From assembly GCF_018437505.1 (NCBI RefSeq), contig NZ_CP072467.1, forward strand, positions 2,480,001-2,544,000: a stretch of 64,000 nucleotides of DNA, in the 5' to 3' direction. Below, in pieces: positions 35,832 to 45,115 of this stretch; within the stretch, counting starts at the first letter, position 1, and each line of letters starts with the position of its first letter. The position numbers and the translations under genes were made by a program. The notes under the pieces were generated by a model. The model made no database searches, was not told where the DNA came from, and saw nothing but the letters and a program-made list of their open reading frames with translations. The DNA is from Spiractinospora alimapuensis. GTDB taxonomy: Bacteria > Actinomycetota > Actinomycetes > Streptosporangiales > Streptosporangiaceae.

Positions 35832-36895
35832 TCTCCCGCGCTCTGCATCCTCTCCGCGGTGTCGGCGTCGATCAGGGCCTGGATGACTGCACTGAGATCG
35901 CCGTCGAGCACCTGGTCCAAATTGTAGGCCTTGAAGCCCACCCGGTGGTCCGAGATCCGGTTCTCCGGGAAGTTGTAGGTCCGCACGCGTTCAGACCGGT
36001 CCACGGTACGCACCTGGCTCTTGCGCTCGGCCTGGGCCTCGGCGTCGGCCTGCGCCTGGGCCTCGGCCAGCAGGCGGGCCCGCAGGATGCGCATCGCCTG
36101 CTCCTTGTTCTGGAGCTGGCTCTTCTCGTTCTGGCACGAGACGACGATGCCGGTGGGAAGGTGGGTGATCCGCACCGCCGAGTCGGTGGTGTTGACGCTT
36201 TGGCCGCCAGGGCCGGAGGAGCGGTAGACGTCGATGCGCAGGTCGTTCTCGTGCACCTCGATCTCCACCTCCTCGGCTTCGGGAACCACCAACACACCGG
36301 CGGCCGAGGTGTGGATGCGTCCCTGCGACTCGGTGACGGGGACCCGCTGCACGCGGTGGACGCCGCCCTCGTACTTGAGCTGGGTCCACACACCGCGCCC
36401 GGGCTCCATCTGGCCCTTCATCTTGAACGCGATGGTGATGTCCTTGTAGCCGCCGAGGTCGGAGTGCGTGGCGCCGATGACCTCGGTCTTCCAGCCCTGC
36501 CGTTCGGCGTAGCGCAGGTACATCCGCACCAGGTCGCCGGCGAACAGGGCGGACTCCTCGCCGCCCTCCCCGGCTTTGACCTCCATGATGACGTCCTTGT
36601 CATCGTTGGGGTCGCGGGGGATCAGCATCTGCCGCAGGCGCTCGGTGAGCTCGTCGCCACGACGGCGCAGCTCCTTGGCCTCCTCGGCGAAGGCGGGGTC
36701 CTCCTCGGCGAGCTCGAGTGCGGCCTCGGCGTCCTGCTCGACCTGCTCCAGCTCCCGCTGCGCGGTGACGATCGGGGTCAGCTCGGAGAAGCGTTTGCCG
36801 AGCTTACGGGCCTGTGACTGGTCCGCGTGCACGGCGGGATCCGCGAGCTGGGCCTCCAGCTCGGCGTATTCTCCCAGCAGATCGTCGAGTTTCAC
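35828..36895 (-). CDS. prfA: peptide chain release factor 1
   Basis: A 355-residue RF1 that reads UAA and UAG. The GGQ peptidyl-tRNA hydrolysis motif is at residues 230-232 ([17 protein letters not shown]). The codon-reading P-x-T is PVT at 186-188 ([19 protein letters not shown]), where PAT is more usual. The N-terminal helical domain is full length. It is the central gene of rpmE-prfA-prmC-ywlC, with a 93-base gap from rpmE. Confidence 0.97.
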   Translation of the reverse strand: MKLDDLLGEYAELEAQLADPAVHADQSQARKLGKRFSELTPIVTAQRELEQVEQDAEAALELAEEDPAFAEEAKELRRRGDELTERLRQMLIPRDPNDDKDVIMEVKAGEGGEESALFAGDLVRMYLRYAERQGWKTEVIGATHSDLGGYKDITIAFKMKGQMEPGRGVWTQLKYEGGVHRVQRVPVTESQGRIHTSAAGVLVVPEAEEVEIEVHENDLRIDVYRSSGPGGQSVNTTDSAVRITHLPTGIVVSCQNEKSQLQNKEQAMRILRARLLAEAQAQADAEAQAERKSQVRTVDRSERVRTYNFPENRISDHRVGFKAYNLDQVLDGDLSAVIQALIDADTAERMQSAGE

Positions 36896-36988
36896 GGTGC
36901 CGTCCTCTTCGGGCGAGTGAGTCTGATAGCCGCAGCGGCGCCGACCGGAACTCCTGTGTCGGGTCCGGCCGGCGCCGCGGAAAGCGAG

Positions 36989-37198
36989 CTATCGGCGCTT
37001 GCCGAAGCGCTTCTCGAAGCGGGCGACCCGGCCACCGGTGTCGAGAATCTTCTGCTTGCCCGTGTAGAACGGGTGGCAGGCGGAGCAGATGTCGGTGCGG
37101 ATCTCGCCGCTCTCCTGGGTGCTCCGGGTGGTAAAGCTAGCGCCACAGGTGCACGTCACGTGCGTGACGTTGTACTGCGGGTGAATGTCGGACTTCAC
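36989..37198 (-). CDS. rpmE: 50S ribosomal protein L31, zinc-binding form
   Basis: A 69-residue bL31 with the zinc ligands Cys16, Cys18, Cys37 and Cys40 ([23 protein letters not shown]). This is the C+ form used under zinc-replete conditions; the zinc-free paralogue is normally elsewhere, under Zur control. ATG 37198 has a GGAG-type site upstream. It precedes prfA, as in most actinobacteria. Confidence 0.97.
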   Translation of the reverse strand: MKSDIHPQYNVTHVTCTCGASFTTRSTQESGEIRTDICSACHPFYTGKQKILDTGGRVARFEKRFGKRR

Positions 37199-37388
37199 GG
37201 GGAATCTCCTCGCTTAGGGCGGTCGCCGGGCGCGCGTGCGGGAACCGGTACCGCGGCGGTCGATATACCAGTCTGCCAGACGTCTCAACCACTCGTGTCT
37301 GGAGCTATTCCCTCCCCGAGCACCCCAACCGTGGGGGCCGCACGCCCGTGAGCAGGAAGAACGGTACGGGCGGTGCGGCCCGGCGGGG

Positions 37389-39230
37389 TCACGTCCGTGC
37401 GTCACCCGCCTTCGCCTGGGTGGCGTAGGCACGGCCCGACGCGCGGATCCGGAGCGCCAACGCGACGAGCGCGGCGACGAGCAGGGCGAACATGACGGTC
37501 CCGCTGTTGAGTCCGATGCCGTAGATCCACATGTAGGCCACCGACCCGGCGGCCAGCAGGTAGTAGGTCATCGGGATGATGGTCTGGCGGATGAGGTCGC
37601 CCTCGCGTCCGGCGAGCCCGACCACCGCGGACGCGGCCACCACGTTGTGCACCGCGATCATGTTCCCCGCCGCGCCGCCCACCGCCTGCGCGGCGACGAT
37701 GTTCTCCGGGCTGACTCCGATCTGTTCCGCGGTGGAGAACTGGAACAGGGAGAACATGAGGTTGGAGACCGTGTTGCTTCCGGCCGCGAACGCCCCCAGG
37801 GCGCCGATCCAGGGAGCGAGGAGCGGCCACTGGGCACCCATCACGGTCGCCGCTCCCTCCGCGAGGGTGAGCGGCATGCTCGCGAGGTCGGAGGCGCTGA
37901 ACTCGGTCCCGGAGTTGATGAAGACGCGCACCATCGGGACGGCGAACAGCAGCGCCACGGCGGCGCCGGCCAACTGTCGGCCGGCGAGGGAGAAGGACTC
38001 CACCATCGCGCGCGGACGCATGGCGAACAGCCCGAAGGTCATCAGTACCGCGATGAGGAACAGTCCGCCAGGCGAGTAGAACGGCTCCACGCTGGCGGCG
38101 ATGCCGGTGCCGAAGATGCTCTCGCCGCCGATCGTCATCGCCTCGCCGAAACCGACCGTGATCGACTGCGCCCACTCCTGGACCGGTTCGATCAGACGCG
38201 TGAGCAGGATCAGTCCGACGACGAAGACGTAGGGCATCCACGCCCGCACCTGTCCGATGTCGCTGGCCTTGGTGGCGTCCTCACCGTCGCCCGGGGCGAG
38301 CTTCCCGGTCCACCGGTCGAGCCAGCGCTCCTTCGGCGGGAAGTCCCAGGTCTCCTTCGGCAGGAGGAACCCCCGGCGTGCGGCGAAGACCACGATGAGC
38401 AGCCCGGTTGCCCCGCCGAGGAGGGAGGTGAACTCGACGGCCAGGAAGTAGTTCCACAGAACCGACGGGATGGTCATGGCGAAGGCGGCAAACAGGGCGA
38501 ACGGCCACACCTTGAGGCCGTCGGCGAAACCGGCCAGCCCCGGTTTGCGGCCGTAGAAGCCGCAGAGGAGACAGCACATGAACAGCGGGACCAGAGTGCC
38601 GGCTACCGCGTGGAGCAGGACCACCTCCAACCCGATCTGGGAGATGTACCCGGCGTAGTCCAGGTTGAGGGCGCTCGCCCGAGCCGCGACCTCCGAGGTA
38701 CCCGACCCCAGGCCGTCACCGACGCCGACCAGGACCGGTGTCCCGACCGCGCCGAAGCTGACCGGTGTGCTCTGGATGACGAGGCCGACCATGACCGCGG
38801 CCATCGCGGGGAACCCCAGGGCGAACATGAGGGGGGCGACGACGGCGGCCGGGGTACCGAATCCGGAGGCGCCTTCGATGAAGCTGCCGAACAACCAGCC
38901 GATGATGATGGCCTGCACTCGACGGTCCGTGCTGATGGTGGTGAACCCGGAGCGGATCGTCTGGATGGCGCCACTGCGGGTCAACGTGGCCAGCAGGAGG
39001 AGGGCGCCGAAGATGATGTAGAGCAGGCCGGCGGCGATGATGAGGCCTTCGAGCGTGGAGGCCACCACGGCGAGCCACTCCACGCGCCAGACGAAGGCGG
39101 CGACCAACACCGCGACGAGGTAGCCAAGCGGCATGGCGTACTTGGCGGGCCATCGCAGCCCCACCAGGAGTACGCCGACGACCAGGATGGGGAGCAGGGC
39201 GAACAGACTCAGTACCGCGAGATTGTCCAT
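37389..39230 (-). CDS. lldP: L-lactate permease
   Basis: A 613-residue transporter of the LctP/LldP family with about 13-14 membrane spans that imports L-lactate (and often glycolate) with protons. Family lines include [66 protein letters not shown]-like [45 protein letters not shown], and the C-terminal [22 protein letters not shown] 39230 is preferred over GTG 39239. It sits between rho and rpmE, genes that are usually close together, so it looks like a lineage-specific insertion. No lactate dehydrogenase is nearby. Confidence 0.93.
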   Translation of the reverse strand: MDNLAVLSLFALLPILVVGVLLVGLRWPAKYAMPLGYLVAVLVAAFVWRVEWLAVVASTLEGLIIAAGLLYIIFGALLLLATLTRSGAIQTIRSGFTTISTDRRVQAIIIGWLFGSFIEGASGFGTPAAVVAPLMFALGFPAMAAVMVGLVIQSTPVSFGAVGTPVLVGVGDGLGSGTSEVAARASALNLDYAGYISQIGLEVVLLHAVAGTLVPLFMCCLLCGFYGRKPGLAGFADGLKVWPFALFAAFAMTIPSVLWNYFLAVEFTSLLGGATGLLIVVFAARRGFLLPKETWDFPPKERWLDRWTGKLAPGDGEDATKASDIGQVRAWMPYVFVVGLILLTRLIEPVQEWAQSITVGFGEAMTIGGESIFGTGIAASVEPFYSPGGLFLIAVLMTFGLFAMRPRAMVESFSLAGRQLAGAAVALLFAVPMVRVFINSGTEFSASDLASMPLTLAEGAATVMGAQWPLLAPWIGALGAFAAGSNTVSNLMFSLFQFSTAEQIGVSPENIVAAQAVGGAAGNMIAVHNVVAASAVVGLAGREGDLIRQTIIPMTYYLLAAGSVAYMWIYGIGLNSGTVMFALLVAALVALALRIRASGRAYATQAKAGDART

Positions 39231-39386
39231 CGGGCGCACTCCGAGGGGGAGGAGGGGGCCTGCGTTGGTCCATGACGTAGGTCACATCATTCACCTCCAA
39301 CACGAACCGGTCAATCATTCCGCGGAATCGTTCTTCCACATTCCGGACGGCTCGTCCCTCACCGCTCCCACGGCTCCATCCCCCGA

Positions 39387-39433
39387 CACGACGAACGGCC
39401 GCCGGGAAGGACTCCCGACGGCCGTTCGTCGTG
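39387..39433. terminator. hairpin terminator of rho
   Basis: Outer arms of 15 bases (CACGACGAACGGCCG from 39387; CGGCCGTTCGTCGTG to 39433) enclose a small inner stem CGGGA/TCCCG. It lies 16 bases after the minus-strand rho stop and separates rho from lldP. Confidence 0.85.
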
Positions 39434-39448
39434 TGCGTTGTCGTGCGG

Positions 39449-41389
39449 TCAGCCCTGGTCGGGGCCCACCGTGGTCTTCTGCACCTGCAGCAGGAACTCC
39501 GCGTTGCTCTTGGAGTCCTTCATCCGGTCCAGGAGCAGCTCCACCGCCTGCTGCGTGTCCAGGGCGTGCAGCACCCGGCGGAGCTTCCAGATGATGCTGA
39601 GCTCCTCCGGGCTGAGCAGGATCTCCTCCTTGCGGGTGCTGGACGCCTCCACGTCCACCGCGGGGAAGATCCGCTTGTCCGCGAGCTGCCGGTTGAGCTT
39701 GAGCTCCATGTTGCCGGTGCCCTTGAACTCCTCGAAGATGACCTCGTCCATCCGGGATCCGGTCTCCACGAGCGCTGTCGCCAGGATCGTCAGCGAACCG
39801 CCGTTCTCGATGTTGCGCGCCGCGCCGAAGAACTTCTTCGGCGGGTAGAGCGCGGTGGAGTCCACACCACCGGAGAGGATGCGGCCACTCGCCGGGGCGG
39901 CCAGGTTGTAGGCCCGGCCCAGACGGGTGATCGAGTCCAGCAGGACGACGACGTCCATGCCGTCCTCCACCAGACGCTTGGCGCGCTCGATCGCCAGCTC
40001 CGAGACCGCGGTGTGGTCCTCGGCCGGACGGTCGAAGGTGGAGTGGATGACCTCGCCCTTCACCGTGCGCTGCATGTCGGTGACTTCTTCGGGGCGCTCG
40101 TCGACCAGCACCACCATCAGGTGGCACTCCGGGTTGTTCTCCGTGATCGCGTTGGCGATGGCCTGCAGCACCATCGTCTTACCGGCCTTCGGCGGCGAGA
40201 CGATGAGCCCACGCTGGCCCTTGCCGATGGGCGCGATCAGGTCGATGATCCGCGTCGTCTGGATATTGGGCTCGGTCTCCAGGCGCAGCCGCTCCTGCGG
40301 GTACAGGGGCACCAGCTTGGAGAAGTCCGCCCGGTTGCGGGCCTGGTCCGCGGGCCGGCCGTTCACCGTGTCCAGCCGGACCAACGCGTTGAACTTCTCG
40401 CGGCGCTCGCCCTCGCGCGGCTGACGCACGGCGCCGGTGACGGCGTCGCCCTTGCGCAGGCCGTTCTTGCGGACCTGTGCCAGCGAGACGTAGACGTCGC
40501 TCGGCCCCGCCAGGAACCCGGTCGTCCGGACGAACGCGTAGTTGTCCAGGATGTCCAGTATTCCGGCGACGGGGATCAGCACGTCGTCATCGCTCACCGT
40601 CGGCTCGGCGTCCTGACGGTCGCGGTTGCGCTGACGCTCCCGGTTGCGGAAGCGACGCCCGCGCCGCCGGCCACCGCCGCCGTCATCGTCGTCGCGGCCG
40701 CCGCCCTGCTGCTGGTTCTGCGGACCCTGCTGGCCCTGTTGACCTCCGGACTGCTGCTGGTCGTCGTCGCGGCCCTGCCGGCCGTCGCGACCCCGTCGGT
40801 TGCGCTGACGCTCCCGGGGCTGCTGTTCCCGGCCGTTCCCCTGGCCGCCACCCTGCTGGGCGCTGCCCTGGTCACCGGAACTGGTCTTCTGGGATGTGTT
40901 GGACACGCTGTTGGCCGTGGTTGAGGAGTCGGCGCCGCCACCGCGCGCCTGCTGGTCCTTGGAACCGCCCGACGACTTCCCAGACGTCTTGCGCTGAGAA
41001 CTCGACTTGGGGGACTCCGCGGCGGCTTCGGGGGTGGCTTGGGAGTCGCGGTTCTTGCGCTCCTGGCCGCCGGCGGCCTCGACCTTACCCGTGTCGGCGG
41101 CCGCCTTGGTGCCGTTCCCGGAACTCGACGAGCCACCACCGCCCTGTCTGGCTTCGATGGCCTGGATGATGTCGTTCTTGCGCATTCGCCCAGTACCGGT
41201 GATGCCCAGACTCGAGGCCAAGCGTTGAAGCTCGGTGAGCTTCAACGCGGACAGGCCGGTACCGCCGGAACGGCCCCGAGAACGCGGCCGGGCGCTCTGG
41301 TCGGTCGCGGCCTCGCCGGATTCCACACCGGAGGAGGCATCGCTCCCGCTCACCGCCCTATCCGTGTGGAGTTCGGTGGTGTCGCTCAC
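39449..41389 (-). CDS. rho: transcription termination factor Rho
   Basis: A 646-residue hexameric RNA helicase that ends Rho-dependent transcripts. An N-terminal helical domain (LSALKLTELQRLASSLGITGTGRMRKNDIIQAIEA) is followed by a very long disordered insert (about residues 75-265) packed with Gln, Gly, Arg and Asp (GRDGRQGRDDDQQQSGG-type). The RNA-binding OSB fold (VAGILDILDNYAFVRTTGFLAGPSDVYVS) and the RecA motor with Walker A SPPKAGKTM and VVVLLDSITRLGRAYN come next. GTG 41389 has GGAAGGA upstream. The insert is typical of high-GC actinobacteria and gives Rho extra RNA binding. Confidence 0.97.
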   Translation of the reverse strand: MSDTTELHTDRAVSGSDASSGVESGEAATDQSARPRSRGRSGGTGLSALKLTELQRLASSLGITGTGRMRKNDIIQAIEARQGGGGSSSSGNGTKAAADTGKVEAAGGQERKNRDSQATPEAAAESPKSSSQRKTSGKSSGGSKDQQARGGGADSSTTANSVSNTSQKTSSGDQGSAQQGGGQGNGREQQPRERQRNRRGRDGRQGRDDDQQQSGGQQGQQGPQNQQQGGGRDDDDGGGGRRRGRRFRNRERQRNRDRQDAEPTVSDDDVLIPVAGILDILDNYAFVRTTGFLAGPSDVYVSLAQVRKNGLRKGDAVTGAVRQPREGERREKFNALVRLDTVNGRPADQARNRADFSKLVPLYPQERLRLETEPNIQTTRIIDLIAPIGKGQRGLIVSPPKAGKTMVLQAIANAITENNPECHLMVVLVDERPEEVTDMQRTVKGEVIHSTFDRPAEDHTAVSELAIERAKRLVEDGMDVVVLLDSITRLGRAYNLAAPASGRILSGGVDSTALYPPKKFFGAARNIENGGSLTILATALVETGSRMDEVIFEEFKGTGNMELKLNRQLADKRIFPAVDVEASSTRKEEILLSPEELSIIWKLRRVLHALDTQQAVELLLDRMKDSKSNAEFLLQVQKTTVGPDQG

Positions 41390-41817
41390 TAAGGGTCCTT
41401 CCCAGGAAACGGACTGGCTGGCCGAATGGTGGCCAGTCCGGAAATGCGATCCGGCGGGGGCCGGTGCGGTCATGTCCCACGCGGACAAGGCAAACCGTCA
41501 GAGGACGGAACCCCATCCATTCGCGGTGGACTCTGGACACGGCCATATGTCAAGGTGACGGGCTCGTCGAGCACTTCGCGGCCCGGTGCATCCGCCAGTC
41601 CGCGACCCTCGCGAACGAGGACCGAACCCGCGGTGGCCCGGTGGGCGCCACAACCATGCGTCTCGCATGGCGGCTGCGCACAGCGCTCGGGGAACCGCCG
41701 ACACGGAAGACGCTGTGGTGGATAAGCACCCGACCCACGATGGGACATCTGGCGCTCCACCAAGACTAACACCACCAGAGCCCACAGCTATTCCTCGAAA
41801 CAGGTCTGCCGATGAGT
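41390..41817. other. gene-free region upstream of rho
   Basis: A 428-base gap between the rho start and the thrB end, both minus strand. Neither strand shows a plausible gene. It must contain the rho promoter and leader (rho is self-limiting in many bacteria) and the thrB terminator. I find no perfect hairpin or promoter pair that stands out. Confidence 0.45.
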
Positions 41818-42759
41818 CTACGAACGGGAGATACTCACGTTGACGCCCACCGGATCAATCGTCGAGGGGCGTACGTGCCAATGCGTACCCGCCCGCGCGC
41901 GGATTGAACCCACTACGGGCACGAAGTTCTCGTCTTCGTTCACGGGGTTCGCCGCGCCCGAATCGGTGAGAACCAGGACGGACGGACCCGCCCCGGAGAT
42001 CACCGCAGGCAGGCGCTCGTCGTCGCGGAGCGCGTCGAGGAGTTTCGCGGTGTCGGGCATGGCCGACGCGCGGTACCGCTGGTGCAGTCGGTCCTCCGTC
42101 GCGTCCCAGAGGACCTCCGGATGGCCGGTCATGGCCGCGGCGAGCAGACCCGCGCGCGCCGCGTTGAACGCGGCGTCGGAATGTGGCACGGCTTCCGGCA
42201 ACAGCCCGCGGGCCCGCTCCGTCGACAACCGCTCCCCCGCGACACACACGACCGGGCGGATCCGCGGCGACGGATCGAGACGCAGGGCCCGAAAACCCTC
42301 CTCGGTCGCCCACGCCTGGGTGAAACCGCCGTAGACACACGGCGCCACGTTGTCCGGGTGGCCCTCCAGGTCCGCCGCGAGGGCGAAGACGTCGTCCCGG
42401 TCGGGCGTGTCTCCCTCCTTCGCGAGCAGGGAGAAGCCCGCCGTCACTCCCGCGACGATCGCCGCCGCCGAGGACCCGAGGCCACGCCCGTGCGGAATCC
42501 GGTTGTGACACCGCACCTCCGCCGGGACGGGTTGTCGCCCTCGGGACTCGAAGGCCGCGAGCATCGCCCGGACCACGAGATGGGACTCGTCGGCCGGCAC
42601 CTCACCGGCCCCCTCCCCCTCCACCTCGACCTGGAACCGGCCGCTGGCCGACGCCCGGGCCTCCACCTCGTCGTAGAGGTCGAGGGCGAGCCCGAAGGTG
42701 TCGAATCCCGGCCCGAGGTTGGCGCTCGTGGCGGGGACCCGCACCCGCACGGCGGCCAT
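41818..42759 (-). CDS. thrB: homoserine kinase
   Basis: A 313-residue GHMP-family kinase that phosphorylates homoserine on the path to threonine. The motifs are VRVPATSANLGPGFDTFGLAL (N-terminal), the ATP-binding RIPHGRGLGSSAAAIVAG (here IPHGRGLGSSAA) and a C-terminal ISGAGPSVLVLT. The start overlaps the thrC stop by one base (TGATG), so the two are co-translated. Confidence 0.96.
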   Translation of the reverse strand: MAAVRVRVPATSANLGPGFDTFGLALDLYDEVEARASASGRFQVEVEGEGAGEVPADESHLVVRAMLAAFESRGRQPVPAEVRCHNRIPHGRGLGSSAAAIVAGVTAGFSLLAKEGDTPDRDDVFALAADLEGHPDNVAPCVYGGFTQAWATEEGFRALRLDPSPRIRPVVCVAGERLSTERARGLLPEAVPHSDAAFNAARAGLLAAAMTGHPEVLWDATEDRLHQRYRASAMPDTAKLLDALRDDERLPAVISGAGPSVLVLTDSGAANPVNEDENFVPVVGSIRARAGTHWHVRPSTIDPVGVNVSISRS

Positions 42760-43820
42760 CAGACGAGACCCAGTGCGCCCGCCGCCGCGGCGGCGTCCAC
42801 CGGAACCACGATCGGCTTGGGCGCACCCGCGATGGCCCAGTCCGGGTCCTTGAGGCCGTTGCCGGTCACCGTGCAGACCACCCGGCTCCCGCGCTCGATG
42901 TAGCCCTTCTCCACCGACTGCATCAGACCGGCGACGCTGGCCGCGGAGGCGAGTTCGACGAACACGCCCTCCTCCTGGGCCAGCATCCGGTAGGCGGCGA
43001 TGATCTGCCGGTCGGTCACGGCGTCGATCCGTCCATCGGACTCCTCGCGCGCCCGCTCGGCCTGCTGCCAGGAGGCGGGGTTACCGATCCGGATCGCGGT
43101 GGCGACCGTCCGCGGCTGCAGCACCGGCTCGCCGCTCACCATCGGCGCCGCGCCGCTGGCCTGGAAGCCGAACATGCGGGGGAGCTGACTCCGACCCTGC
43201 TCGTGGTACTCCTGGTAGCCCATCCAGTAGGCCGTGATGTTGCCGGCGTTGCCGACGGGGAGACAGTGCACGTCCGGCGCTTCCCCCAGCGCGGCCACGA
43301 CCTCGAACGACGCGGTCTTCTGTCCCTGCAGCCGGTAGGGGTTCACCGAGTTGACGAGGGCGACCTCGGAGTACTCGGCGGACAGCTTGCGGGCCAGCTC
43401 GAGACAGTCGTCGAAGTTTCCGTCAACCTGCAGCAGCTTGGCGCCGTGCACCAGGGCCTGGGCCAGCTTGCCCATCGCGATCTTGCCCTGCGGGACCATC
43501 ACCGCGCAGGTCATGCCCGCCCGAACGGCGTAGGCCGCGGCACTGGCGCTCGTGTTCCCGGTCGACGCGCAGATGACCGCCTTGGCCCCTGCCTCCGCCG
43601 CCTTGGTGATCGCCATCGTCATCCCACGGTCCTTGAACGACCCGGTGGGATTGAGGCCCTCCACCTTGAGGTACACGTCGCACCCCGTATGGGCGGAGAC
43701 CTGTGGGGCCGGCACCAACGGCGTGTTGCCCTCGAGCAGGGTGACGACTGGGGTGGTCTCCTCGACGGGGAGATGGTCGCGGAACTCCTCGACCACTCCA
43801 CGCCATGCCCGTACGTTCAC
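42759..43820 (-). CDS. thrC: threonine synthase
   Basis: A 353-residue PLP enzyme converting O-phosphohomoserine to threonine. The PLP Lys is in [16 protein letters not shown]. Also visible are [32 protein letters not shown] (phosphate cup) and the late [16 protein letters not shown] 43820 gives the family start near [16 protein letters not shown]; the longer frame upstream to 44129 is not supported. It is separated from hom by 1.3 kb of non-coding sequence and the hom terminator, so thrCB should have its own promoter. Confidence 0.95.
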   Translation of the reverse strand: MNVRAWRGVVEEFRDHLPVEETTPVVTLLEGNTPLVPAPQVSAHTGCDVYLKVEGLNPTGSFKDRGMTMAITKAAEAGAKAVICASTGNTSASAAAYAVRAGMTCAVMVPQGKIAMGKLAQALVHGAKLLQVDGNFDDCLELARKLSAEYSEVALVNSVNPYRLQGQKTASFEVVAALGEAPDVHCLPVGNAGNITAYWMGYQEYHEQGRSQLPRMFGFQASGAAPMVSGEPVLQPRTVATAIRIGNPASWQQAERAREESDGRIDAVTDRQIIAAYRMLAQEEGVFVELASAASVAGLMQSVEKGYIERGSRVVCTVTGNGLKDPDWAIAGAPKPIVVPVDAAAAAGALGLV

Positions 43821-45072
43821 GGCGGGCCCTCTCAACGATTTCAACGGAAGGTTCAGATGATCGCGCACGCGGCAGACGACCTGCGTACACGCCTGAAAGT
43901 CTAAGACCACGGCAAGCACCCGGCGAACAGGAGAAACAGGACACGGCCCGACAGCACCAAAGGTCACACCGCACGGTTGCGCCGGGACGGCGCGACGCCC
44001 TGCCCGGCGGCGCTGCCGCACCCCGATCGCCGTCGTCTTCTCCAGCTTTCTCCAGCGCGGCCCTCCCGAACGAGGTGTGGGACATCCGCGCTCGGTGCGT
44101 CCACGCCATGCACCACGCGAGCCCGTCACCGCGACAGTCCCGCCCCCTGGTGGCGGCGCCTTCCGTCCGCGATGTCGTCGATTCGGTCGCGCGTGGCGAG
44201 GCGAGATCCGCCCAGGGAGTGTTTTGTGAAGGCTTTCGGGTGGGGGGAGCGCCCGTGGCGCCTACCGGGGCCGCTTCGCGGATTGTGCCCCGCCGGGGTC
44301 GAGCTGCGGCTCGCGAGACGGTCCGTGACGGGCACCGTGGTTGGCTGTTCGAAAGGATCGACACAGCGAACGCGATCCTGGCGGCCACGAGCCCCGGCGC
44401 CCCCTCACAGCGGTGCAAAAACACGACCCAGGCGCCAGGGCGACAGCACTCCTTGCGGCGGCACTGAATGTGCGCCCTTCCTCGACACGGTGTCTCTCGG
44501 AACTGACCGTGGACCACGCGGCCGGGCTGGTCGTCGGTCTGGGCTTCGAAACGGTGGATTGGACGACGTCAAGGGCCTGGTCCACCGCCCCGGCCGTCGC
44601 GCTCCGTGGGATTCGGTGGGGCCAGGCATCCACACTGCGGTGGCTCCCTCGCGCGGCGCCGTCCAGCCCGCGTCGGCATGCGGAACTGCCGACGATCCAG
44701 ACCACCAAGGCGAAGCACCCCTTTGCGCTGGGGCGAGAACGGCGTATGTCGAGTTCGCCCGCGGCGCGGTGGACCTCGAGAAGCGCGGCGCGTTTGGGCG
44801 CCCCGGACTCGCGGCCCAGGTTTCCAGGCGGGCCCCGCTTACCATCCGATCACTCCCTACCCATGAGGAACCGGCGGGGCGAGGCACTCACCCGCTGGTG
44901 ACTCCCTCACAAGGGGCGTCCAGCCCGCGTCGGCGCGCGGCACTGCCGAGGCACCTCGTCACGACAGGCGAGAACGGATGTGTCGAGTTCGTCTGGGGCA
45001 CGGCGGCCAGCAGGACCGTGTGACGTCCCGATGGTGAGCCAGGTCGCGGGTCTCGCCAGTCGGGTCGGGCGG
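43821..45072. other. 1.25 kb gene-free interval between hom and thrC
   Basis: hom, thrC and thrB usually lie together, so this stretch is unusual. Open frames exist on both strands, but none has a recognisable fold or a consistent start and ribosome site. The right part (44642-45013) contains a diverged direct duplication, listed separately. The left part (43821-44640) shows no structure I can name; the thrC promoter should lie near its left end. Confidence 0.6.
44642..45013 (+). repeat. diverged direct duplication with possible DUF397-like remnants
   Basis: Copy A (about 44642-44770) and copy B (about 44900-45013) share the blocks GTCCAGCCCGCGTCGGC, ACTGCCGA, GCGAGAACGG and TGTCGAGTTCG in the same order. 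Copy A has extra bases in the middle. Translating the shared 3' block gives GENGCVEFVWG in copy B and a similar YVEFARGAVDLEKRG in copy A. These recall the G-x-CVEVA core of DUF397 proteins, but the frames are broken. This looks like two decayed copies of one small gene; the DUF397 link is weak. Confidence 0.45.
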
Positions 45073-45108
45073 TCCATCCCCCACCCGGCTTGGCGGGTGG
45101 GGGGTGGA
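45073..45108. terminator. hairpin terminator of hom
   Basis: Arms TCCATCCCCCACCCG (45073-45087) and CGGGTGGGGGGTGGA (45094-45108) pair at 14 of 15 positions, the last being G-U in RNA. It lies eight bases after the hom stop on the minus strand. Confidence 0.8.
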
Positions 45109-45115
45109 GACGCCG

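Noticed and set aside
37236-39275. A 679-codon plus-strand open frame opposite lldP
   Set aside because: His/Arg/Gly-rich low-complexity product with no domain; it mirrors the permease.
40594-41139. Open frames over the N-terminal part of rho
   Set aside because: They reflect the low-complexity Gln/Gly/Arg insert of Rho read in other frames.
43821-44200. T-box or threonine leader peptide before thrC
   Set aside because: I found no run of Thr/Ile codons, no T-box sequence and no terminator/antiterminator pair.
43977-45023. A 348-codon open frame in the hom-thrC interval
   Set aside because: No ribosome site, composition unlike a real protein, and the duplicated segment appears in different frames in its two copies.
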